Shown: piece after piece, positions 36,427 to 46,155 of the stretch
Numbering within the stretch: position 1 is the stretch's first letter
Layout: every line of letters begins with the position of its first letter
DNA from: Antedon bifida
Taxonomy: Eukaryota; Echinodermata; Crinoidea; Comatulida; Antedonidae
Reading direction: 5' to 3'
DNA length: 64,000 nucleotides
Assembly (NCBI GenBank): GCA_963402885.1
Contig: OY727095.1
Location: forward strand, 24,743,001-24,807,000
Notes under the pieces: generated by a model
Told to the model about the DNA's origin: nothing
Seen by the model: the letters and a program-made list of their open reading frames with translations, nothing else
The model's database searches: none
Program-made: the position numbers and the translations under genes

Positions 36427-39239
36427 GATGTTTTTATGTGAAAAGTTATATCGAAATGCTCAAAATGCTCAAAAACTAAAACGTTTCCAAATGCGATTTG
36501 AAGCTATTCTGTACAATTTGATGTTTTGTGTGAACAAGTTTTTTCGAAAATCACAAAATGGTCTAAAACGTCTCCAAATGCGATTTGAAGCTAATTTGTG
36601 CACTTTGCTGTTTTTGTGTGAAAAGTATTATCGAAATGCTCAAAATGGTCTAAAACGGTTTCAAATGTGATTTCAAGCACTTTGATGTTTTTGTGTAACC
36701 AAGTTTTGCCGAAATGCTCAAAATGGTATAATACGATATTAAGCTATTTTGTGCACTTTGATGTTTTTGTGTAGAAAGTTTTATCGAAATGCTCAAATTG
36801 GTCTAAAACAGTTTCAAATGTGATTTCAAGTACTTTGATGTTTTTGTGTGACCAAGTTTCATCGAAATGCAGAAAATGGTCTAAAACGTCTCCAAATGCG
36901 AATTGAAGCTCTTCTGTACACTTTGATGTTTCGTGTGAAAAATTTTTGTCGAAATGCTCAAAATGGTCTAAAACGTTTTCAAATAGGATATTAAGCTATT
37001 TTGTGCACTTTGATGTTTTTGTGTGAAAAGTTTTATCGAAATGCACAAAATGGTCTAAAACGATTCCAAATGCGATTTGAAGCTATTCTGTACACTTTGA
37101 TGTTTTGTGTGAAAAAGTTTTGTCGAAATGCTCAAAATGGTCTAAAACATTTTCAAATACGATATTAAGCTATTTTGTGCACTTTGATGTTTTTGTGTGA
37201 AAAGTTTTATCGAAATGCTCAAAATGGTCTAAAACGGTTTCAAATGTGATTTCAAGTACTTTGATGTTTTTGTGTAACCAAGTTTCATCGAAATGCACAA
37301 AATGGTCAAAAACGTCTCCAAATGCGATTTGAAGCTATTTTGTACACTTTGATGTTTTGTGTGAAAAAGTTTTGTTGAAATGGTCAAAATGGTCTAAAAC
37401 GTTTTCAAATACAATATTAAGCTATTTTATGCACTTTGATGTTTTTGTGTGAAAAGTTTTATCGAAATGCTCAAAATGGTCTAAAACGTCTCCAAATGCG
37501 ATTTGAAGCTATTCTGTACACTTTGATGTTTTGTGTGAAAAAGTTTTGTCGAAATGCTCAAAATGGTCTAAAACATTTTCAAATACGATATTAAGCTATT
37601 TTGTGCACTTTGATGTTTTTGTGTAGAAAGTTTTATCGAAATGCTCAAATTGGTCTAAAACAGTTTCAAATGTGATTTCAAGCACTTTGATGTTTTTGTG
37701 TAACCAAGTTTCAACGAAATGCACAAAATGGTCTAAAACGTCTCCAAATGCGAATTGAAGCTATTCTGTACACTTTGATGTTTCGTGTGAAAAATTTTTG
37801 TCGAAATGCTCAAAATGGTCTAAAACGTTTTCAAATAGGATATTAAGCTATTTTGTGCACTTTGATGTTTTTGTGTGAAAAGTTTTATCGAAATGCTCAA
37901 AATGGTCTAAAACGTCTCCAAATGCGATTTGAAGCTATTCTGTACACTTTGATGTTTTATGTGAAAAAGTTTTATCGAAATGCTCAAAATGGTCTAAAAC
38001 ATTTTCAAATACGATATTAAGCTATTTTGTGCACTTTGATGTTTTTGTGTAGAAAGTTTTATCGAAATGCTCAAATTGGTCTAAAACAGTTTCAAATGTG
38101 ATTTCAAGCACTTTGATGTTTTTGTGTAACCAAGTTTCATCGAAATGCACAAAATGGTCTAAAACGTCTCCAAATGCGAATTGAAGCTATTCTGTACACT
38201 TTGATGTTTCGTGTGAAAAATTTTTGTCGAAATGCTCAAAATGGTCTAAAACGTTTTCAAATAGGATATTAAGCTATTTTGTGCACTTTGATGTTTTTGT
38301 GTGAAAAGTTTTATCGAAATGCACAAAATGGTCGAAAACGATTCCAAATGCGATTTGAAGCTATTCTGTACACTTTGATGTTTTGTGTGAAAAAGTTTTT
38401 CTAAAACGGTTTCAAATGTGATTTCAAGCACTTTGATGTTTTTGTGTAACCAAGTTTCATCGAAATGCACAAAATGGTCTAAAACGTCTCCAAATGCGAT
38501 TTGAAGCTATTTTGTACACTTTGATGTTTTGTGTGAAAAAGTTTTGTCGAAATGGTCAAAATGGTCTAAAACGTTTTCAAATACAATATTAAGCTATTTT
38601 GTGCACTTTGATGTTTTTGTGTGAAAAGTTTTATCGAAATGCTCAAAATGGTCTAAAACGTCTCCAAATGCGATTTGAAGCTATTCTGTACACTTTGATG
38701 TTTTGTGTGAAAAAGTTTTGCCGAAATGCTCAAAATGGTCTAAAACATTTTCAAACACGATATTAAGCTATTTTGTGCACTTTGGTGTTTTTGTGTTAAA
38801 ATGTTTTTTCGAAAATCACAAAATGGTCTAAAACGTCTCCAAATGCGATTTGAAGTTAACACTTTGGTGTTTTTATGTCAACAAGTTTTTTCGAAATCAC
38901 AAAATGGTCTAAAACGTCTCCAAATGCGATTTGAAGCTATTCTGTACACTTTGATGTTTTGTGTGAAAAAGTTTTGCCGAAATGCTCAAAATGGTCTAAA
39001 ACATTTTCAAATACGATATTAAGCTATTTTGTGCACTTTGATGTTTTTGTGTAGAAAGTTTTATCGAAATGCTCAAATTGGTCTAAAACAGTTTCAAATG
39101 TGATTTCAAGCACTTTGATGTTTTTGTGTAACCAAGTTTCATCGAAATGCACAAATTGGTCTAAAACGTCTCCAAATGCGAATTGAAGCTATTCTGTACA
39201 CTTTGATGTTTTGTGTGAAAAAGTTTTGTCGAAATGCTC

Positions 39240-39326
39240 AAAATGGTCTAAAACATTTTCAAATACGATATTAAGCTATTTTGTGCACTTTGATGTTTTT
39301 GTGTAGAAAGTTTTATCGAAATGCTC
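39240..39326 (+). repeat. Class B monomer, 87 bp (reference copy)
   Basis: Diagnostic features are acattttcaaatacgatatt, an attttgtgcac segment containing the palindrome GTGCAC, and gtgtagaaagttttatcg. It has about 24 G+C in 87 bp, the lowest of the main classes. Variants carry taggatatt instead of tacgatatt, or attaagcaattttg with gaggttttt (the 4.2-6.6, 25.5-31.5 and 57-64 kb blocks). Confidence 0.9.
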
Positions 39327-39404
39327 AAATTGGTCTAAAACAGTTTCAAATGTGATTTCAAGCACTTTGATGTTTTTGTGTAACCAAGTTTCATCGAAAT
39401 GCAC
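39327..39404 (+). repeat. Class C monomer, 78 bp (reference copy)
   Basis: Diagnostic features are agtttcaaatgtgatt, then aagcactttg where B has about 10 more bases between aagc and actttg, then gtgtaaccaagtttcatcg and aaatgcac. Compared with B, the removed segment is flanked by the dinucleotide gc, and one base is gained near taacc, giving a net 9-bp loss. C carries the dyad TTTC-atc-GAAA. It is the most sequence-constant class by eye. Confidence 0.9.
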
Positions 39405-39491
39405 AAAATGGTCTAAAACGTCTCCAAATGCGAATTGAAGCTATTCTGTACACTTTGATGTTTCGTGTGAAAAATTGTTGTCGAAATGCTC
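39405..39491 (+). repeat. Class A monomer, 87 bp (reference copy)
   Basis: Diagnostic features are cgtctccaaatgcga after the ggtctaaaa landmark, then gaagctattctgtacac, which contains the palindrome TGTACA, then a gtgtgaaaaa run and tcgaaatgctc. Sub-variants differ at gcgatttg or gcgaattg, and at gttttgtgtg, gtttcgtgtg or gttttatgtg. A monomers usually follow a C or D monomer and precede a B or G monomer. Confidence 0.9.
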
Positions 39492-40774
39492 AAAATGGTC
39501 TAAAACGTTTTCAAATACAATATTAAGCTATTTTATGCACTTTGATGTTTTTGTGTGAAAAGTTTTATCGAAATGCTCAAAATGGTCTAAAACGTCTCCA
39601 AATGCGATTTGAAGCTATTCTGTACACTTTGATGTTTTGTGTGAAAAAGTTTTGTCGAAATGCTCAAAATGGTCTAAAACATTTTCAAATACGATATTAA
39701 GCTATTTTGTGCACTTTGATGTTTTTGTGTAGAAAGTTTTATCGAAATGCTCAAATTGGTCTAAAACAGTTTCAAATGTGATTTCAAGCACTTTGATGTT
39801 TTTGTGTAACCAAGTTTCATCGAAATGCACAAAATGGTCTAAAACGTCTCCAAATGCGAATTGAAGCTATTCTGTACACTTTGATGTTTCGTGTGAAAAA
39901 TTTTTGTCGAAATGCTCAAAATGGTCTAAAACGTTTTCAAATAGGATATTAAGCTATTTTGTGCACTTTGATGTTTTTGTGTGAAAAGTTTTATCGAAAT
40001 GCTCAAAATGGTCTAAAACGTCTCCAAATGCGATTTGAAGCTATTCTGTACACTTTGATGTTTTATGTGAAAAAGTTTTATCGAAATGCTCAAAATGGTC
40101 TAAAACATTTTCAAATACGATATTAAGCTATTTTGTGCACTTTGATGTTTTTGTGTAGAAAGTTTTATCGAAATGCTCAAATTGGTCTAAAACAGTTTCA
40201 AATGTGATTTCAAGCACTTTGATGTTTTTGTGTAACCAAGTTTCATCGAAATGCACAAAATGGTCTAAAACGTCTCCAAATGCGAATTGAAGCTATTCTG
40301 TACACTTTGATGTTTCGTGTGAAAAATTTTTGTCGAAATGCTCAAAATGGTCTAAAACGTTTTCAAATAGGATATTAAGCTATTTTGTGCACTTTGATGT
40401 TTTTGTGTGAAAAGTTTTATCGAAATGCACAAAATGGTCTAAAACGATTCCAAATGCGATTTGAAGCTATTCTGTACACTTTGATGTTTTGTGTGAAAAA
40501 GTTTTGTCGAAATGCTCAAAATGGTCTAAAACATTTTCAAATACGATATTAAGCTATTTTGTGCACTTTGATGTTTTTGTGTGAAAAGTTTTATCGAAAT
40601 GCTCAAAATGGTCTAAAACGGTTTCAAATGTGATTTCAAGTACTTTGATGTTTTTGTGTAACCAAGTTTCATCGAAATGCACAAAATGGTCAAAAACGTC
40701 TCCAAATGCGATTGGAAGCTATTTTGTACACTTTGATGTTTTGTGTGAAAAAGTTTTGTTGAAATGGTCAAAAT

Positions 40775-43700
40775 GGTCTAAAACGTTTTCAAATACAATA
40801 TTAAGCTATTTTATGCACTTTGATGTTTTTGTGTGAAAAGTTTTATCGAAATGCTCAAAATGGTCTAAAACGTCTCCAAATGCGATTTGAAGCTATTCTG
40901 TACACTTTGATGTTTTGTGTGAAAAAGTTTTGTCGAAATGCTCAAAATGGTCTAAAACATTTTCAAATACGATATTAAGCTATTTTGTGCACTTTGATGT
41001 TTTTGTGTAGAAAGTTTTATCGAAATGCTCAAATTGGTCTAAAACAGTTTCAAATGTGATTTCAAGCACTTTGATGTTTTTGTGTAACCAAGTTTCAACG
41101 AAATGCACAAAATGGTCTAAAACGTCTCCAAATGCGAATTGAAGCTATTCTGTACACTTTGATGTTTCGTGTGAAAAATTTTTGTCGAAATGCTCAAAAT
41201 GGTCTAAAACGTTTTCAAATAGGATATTAAGCTATTTTGTGCACTTTGATGTTTTTGTGTGAAAAGTTTTATCGAAATGCTCAAAATGGTCTAAAACGTC
41301 TCCAAATGCGATTTGAAGCTATTCTGTACACTTTGATGTTTTATGTGAAAAAGTTTTATCGAAATGCTCAAAATGGTCTAAAACATTTTCAAATACGATA
41401 TTAAGCTATTTTGTGCACTTTGATGTTTTTGTGTAGAAAGTTTTATCGAAATGCTCAAATTGGTCTAAAACAGTTTCAAATGTGATTTCAAGCACTTTGA
41501 TGTTTTTGTGTAACCAAGTTTCATCGAAATGCACAAAATGGTCTAAAACGTCTCCAAATGCGAATTGAAGCTATTCTGTACACTTTGATGTTTCGTGTGA
41601 AAAATTTTTGTCGAAATGCTCAAAATGGTCTAAAACGTTTTCAAATAGGATATTAAGCTATTTTGTGCACTTTGATGTTTTTGTGTGAAAAGTTTTATCG
41701 AAATGCACAAAATGGTCGAAAACGATTCCAAATGCGATTTGAAGCTATTCTGTACACTTTGATGTTTTGTGTGAAAAAGTTTTTCTAAAACGGTTTCAAA
41801 TGTGATTTCAAGCACTTTGATGTTTTTGTGTAACCAAGTTTCATCGAAATGCACAAAATGGTCTAAAACGTCTCCAAATGCGATTTGAAGCTATTTTGTA
41901 CACTTTGATGTTTTGTGTGAAAAAGTTTTGTCGAAATGGTCAAAATGGTCTAAAACGTTTTCAAATACAATATTAAGCTATTTTGTGCACTTTGATGTTT
42001 TTGTGTGAAAAGTTTTATCGAAATGCTCAAAATGGTCTAAAACGTCTCCAAATGCGATTTGAAGCTATTCTGTACACTTTGATGTTTTGTGTGAAAAAGT
42101 TTTGCCGAAATGCTCAAAATGGTCTAAAACATTTTCAAACACGATATTAAGCTATTTTGTGCACTTTGGTGTTTTTGTGTTAAAATGTTTTTTCGAAAAT
42201 CACAAAATGGTCTAAAACGTCTCCAAATGCGATTTGAAGTTAACACTTTGGTGTTTTTATGTCAACAAGTTTTTTCGAAATCACAAAATGGTCTAAAACG
42301 TCTCCAAATGCGATTTGAAGCTATTCTGTACACTTTGATGTTTTGTGTGAAAAAGTTTTGCCGAAATGCTCAAAATGGTCTAAAACATTTTCAAATACGA
42401 TATTAAGCTATTTTGTGCACTTTGATGTTTTTGTGTAGAAAGTTTTATCGAAATGCTCAAATTGGTCTAAAACAGTTTCAAATGTGATTTCAAGCACTTT
42501 GATGTTTTTGTGTAACCAAGTTTCATCGAAATGCACAAATTGGTCTAAAACGTCTCCAAATGCGAATTGAAGCTATTCTGTACACTTTGATGTTTTGTGT
42601 GAAAAAGTTTTGTCGAAATGCTCAAAATGGTCTAAAACATTTTCAAATACGATATTAAGCTATTTTGTGCACTTTGATGTTTTTGTGTAGAAAGTTTTAT
42701 CGAAATGCTCAAATTGGTCTAAAACAGTTTCAAATGTGATTTCAAGCACTTTGATGTTTTTGTGTAACCAAGTTTCATCGAAATGCACAAAATGGTCTAA
42801 AACGTCTCCAAATGCGAATTGAAGCTATTCTGTACACTTTGATGTTTCGTGTGAAAAATTGTTGTCGAAATGCTCAAAATGGTCTAAAACGTTTTCAAAT
42901 ACAATATTAAGCTATTTTATGCACTTTGATGTTTTTGTGTGAAAAGTTTTATCGAAATGCTCAAAATGGTCTAAAACGTCTCCAAATGCGATTTGAAGCT
43001 ATTCTGTACACTTTGATGTTTTGTGTGAAAAAGTTTTGTCGAAATGCTCAAAATGGTCTAAAACATTTTCAAATACGATATTAAGCTATTTTGTGCACTT
43101 TGATGTTTTTGTGTAGAAAGTTTTATCGAAATGCTCAAATTGGTCTAAAACAGTTTCAAATGTGATTTCAAGCACTTTGATGTTTTTGTGTAACCAAGTT
43201 TCATCGAAATGCACAAAATGGTCTAAAACGTCTCCAAATGCGAATTGAAGCTATTCTGTACACTTTGATGTTTCGTGTGAAAAATTTTTGTCGAAATGCT
43301 CAAAATGGTCTAAAACGTTTTCAAATAGGATATTAAGCTATTTTGTGCACTTTGATGTTTTTGTGTGAAAAGTTTTATCGAAATGCTCAAAATGGTCTAA
43401 AACGTCTCCAAATGCGATTTGAAGCTATTCTGTACACTTTGATGTTTTATGTGAAAAAGTTTTATCGAAATGCTCAAAATGGTCTAAAACATTTTCAAAT
43501 ACGATATTAAGCTATTTTGTGCACTTTGATGTTTTTGTGTAGAAAGTTTTATCGAAATGCTCAAATTGGTCTAAAACAGTTTCAAATGTGATTTCAAGCA
43601 CTTTGATGTTTTTGTGTAACCAAGTTTCATCGAAATGCACAAAATGGTCTAAAACGTCTCCAAATGCGAATTGAAGCTATTCTGTACACTTTGATGTTTC

Positions 43701-44343
43701 GTGTGAAAAATTTTTGTCGAAATGCTCAAAATGGTCTAAAACGTTTTCAAATAGGATATTAAGCTATTTTGTGCACTTTGATGTTTTTGTGTGAAAAGTT
43801 TTATCGAAATGCACAAAATGGTCGAAAACGATTCCAAATGCGATTTGAAGCTATTCTGTACACTTTGATGTTTTGTGTGAAAAAGTTTTTCTAAAACGGT
43901 TTCAAATGTGATTTCAAGCACTTTGATGTTTTTGTGTAACCAAGTTTCATCGAAATGCACAAAATGGTCTAAAACGTCTCCAAATGCGATTTGAAGCTAT
44001 TTTGTACACTTTGATGTTTTGTGTGAAAAAGTTTTGTCGAAATGGTCAAAATGGTCTAAAACGTTTTCAAATACAATATTAAGCTATTTTGTGCACTTTG
44101 ATGTTTTTGTGTGAAAAGTTTTATCGAAATGCTCAAAATGGTCTAAAACGTCTCCAAATGCGATTTGAAGCTATTCTGTACACTTTGATGTTTTGTGTGA
44201 AAAAGTTTTGCCGAAATGCTCAAAATGGTCTAAAACATTTTCAAACACGATATTAAGCTATTTTGTGCACTTTGGTGTTTTTGTGTTAAAATGTTTTTTC
44301 GAAAATCACAAAATGGTCTAAAACGTCTCCAAATGCGATTTGA
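40775..44343 (+). repeat. 2106-bp register within and beyond the 3384-bp repeat
   Basis: 40775-42237 matches 42881-44343 at offset 2106, including the third copy of the out-of-register join (43890) and the D-like gtgttaaaatg monomer (42179, 44285). It ends where the right copy goes to gaagctattctg instead of gaagttaacac. Inside copy 1 the same shift relates about 37.4-38.35 kb to 39.5-40.45 kb. Confidence 0.84.
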
Positions 44344-45086
44344 AGCTATTCTGTACACTTTGATGTTTTGTGTGAAAAAGTTTTGCCGAAATGCTCAAAA
44401 TGGTCTAAAACATTTTCAAATACGATATTAAGCTATTTTGTGCACTTTGATGTTTTTGTGTAGAAAGTTTTATCGAAATGCTCAAATTGGTCTAAAACAG
44501 TTTCAAATGTGATTTCAAGCACTTTGATGTTTTTGTGTAACCAAGTTTCATCGAAATGCACAAATTGGTCTAAAACGTCTCCAAATGCGAATTGAAGCTA
44601 TTCTGTACACTTTGATGTTTGGTGTGAAAATTTTTTGTCGAAATGCTCAAAATGGTCTAAAACGTTTTCAATTAGGATATTAAGCTATTTTGTGCACTTT
44701 GATGTTTTTGTGTGAAAAGTTTTATCGAAATGCTCAAAATGGTCTAAAACGTCTCCAAATGAGAATTGAAGCTATTCTGTTCACTTTGATGTTTTGTGTG
44801 AAAAAGTTTTGCCGAAATGCTCAAAATGGTCTAAAACATTTTCAAATACGATATTAAGCTATTTTGTGCACTTTGATGTTTTTGTGTAGAAAGTTTTATC
44901 GAAATGCTCAAATTGGTCTGAAACAGTTTCAAATGTGATTTCAAGCACTTTGATGTTTTTGTGTAACCAAGTTTCATCGAAATGCACAAAATGGTCTAAA
45001 ACGTCTCCAAATGCGAATTGAAGCTATTCTGTACACTTTGATGTTTCGTGTGAACATTTTTTGTCGAAATGCTCAAAATGGTCTAA
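44344..45086 (+). repeat. Regular A-B-C trimers, transitional segment
   Basis: Three A-B-C rounds plus extra A/B pairs between the 3384-bp array and the block matching the start of the window. Private variants are gtttggtgtg (44619), tcaattagg (about 44669), atgagaattg (44759), ggtctgaaacag (44925) and gtgaacatttttt (45050). No other sequence type is present. Confidence 0.8.
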
Positions 45087-46155
45087 AACGTTTTCAAATA
45101 CGATATTAAGCTATTTTGTGCACTTTGATGTTTTTGTGTGAAAAGTTTTATCGAAATGCTCAAAATGGTCTAAAACGTCTCCAAATGCGATTTGAAGCTA
45201 TTCTGTACACTTTGATGTTTTGTGTGAAAAAGTTTTGCCGAAATGCTCAAAATGGTCTAAAACATTTTCAAACACGATATTAAACTATTTTGTGCACTTT
45301 GATGTTTTTGTGTAGAAAGTTTTATCGAAATGTTCAAATTGGTCTAAAACAGTTTCAAATGTGATTTCAAGCACTTTGATGTTTTTGTGTAACCAAGTTT
45401 CATCGAAATGCACAAAATGGTCTAAAACGTCTCCAAATGCGATTTGAAGCTATTTTAAGCACTTTGATGTTTTTGTGTAACCAAGTTTCATCGAAATGCA
45501 CAAAATGGTCTAAAACGTTTCCAAATGCGATTTGAAGCTATTCTGTACATGTTGATGTTTTGTGTGAACAAGTTTTTTCGAAATGCTCAAATTGGTCTAA
45601 AACGGTTTAAAATGTGATTTTAAGCACTTTGATGTTTTTGTGTAACCAAGTTTCATCGAAATGCACAAAATGGTCTAAAACGTCTCCAAATGCGATTTGA
45701 AGCTAATCTAAGCACTTTGATGTTTTTGTGTGAAAAGTTTTATCGAAATGCTCAAAATGGTCTAAAACGTCTCCAAATGCGATTTGAAGCTATTCTGTAC
45801 ACTTTGATGTTTTGTGTGAAAAAGTTTTGCCGAAATGCTCAAAATGGTCTAAAACATTTTCAAATACGATATTAAGCTATTTTGTGCACTTTGATGTTTT
45901 TGTGTAGAAAGTTTTATCGAAATGCTCAAATTGGTCTAAAACAGTTTCAAATGTGATTTCAAGCACTTTGATGTTTTTGTGTAACCAAGTTTCATCGAAA
46001 TGCACAAAATGGTCTAAAACGTCTCCAAATGCGATTTGAAGCTAATCTAAGCACTTTGGTGTTTTTGTGTTAAAATGTTTTTTCGAAAATCACAAAATGG
46101 TCTAAAACGTCTCCAAATGCGATTTGAAGCTAATTTGTGCACTTTGATGTTTTTG
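45087..46155 (+). repeat. Segmental copy of 1-1070
   Basis: Partner of the first kilobase of the window at offset 45086. Differences include tttcaaacacg (45268), aatgttcaaattgg (45330), gtacatgttgatg (45545) and caaattgg (45588). It joins the 2263-bp tandem block to the right. Confidence 0.85.

Larger units (their letters stand above)
39153..39404 (+). repeat. Canonical 252-bp A-B-C trimer (reference copy)
   Basis: A clean example of the commonest local order: A at 39153-39239 (87 bp), B at 39240-39326 (87 bp) and C at 39327-39404 (78 bp), followed by another A. Composition by hand is about 79 G+C in 252 bp for the canonical classes. The same order recurs through much of the window, for example around 7.3-7.6, 12.5-13.0, 37.5-38.2 and 42.3-43.2 kb. 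The trimer is the smallest higher-order unit I can support. Confidence 0.9.
36735..43885 (+). repeat. 3384-bp higher-order repeat, about 2.1 tandem copies
   Basis: 36.73-40.11 kb and 40.12-43.50 kb match at offset 3384. The match continues to about 43.88 kb. Paired markers are acgattcc (37061, 40445), tttcaacg (37711, 41095), the out-of-register join (38400, 41784), tttcaaacacg (about 38753, 42137), gaagttaacactttgg (38852, 42236), caaattgg with cgtctcc (39153, 42537) and gaaaaattgttg (39470, 42854). Differences are very few. Variant gcgattggaagc (40709) is private to copy 2. Confidence 0.9.

Noticed and set aside
39380-39404. CENP-B box
   Set aside because: The mammalian box has conserved TTCG, GGAA and CGGG elements. 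Here only a short TTTCATCGAAA-like match is present, without the GC-rich half.
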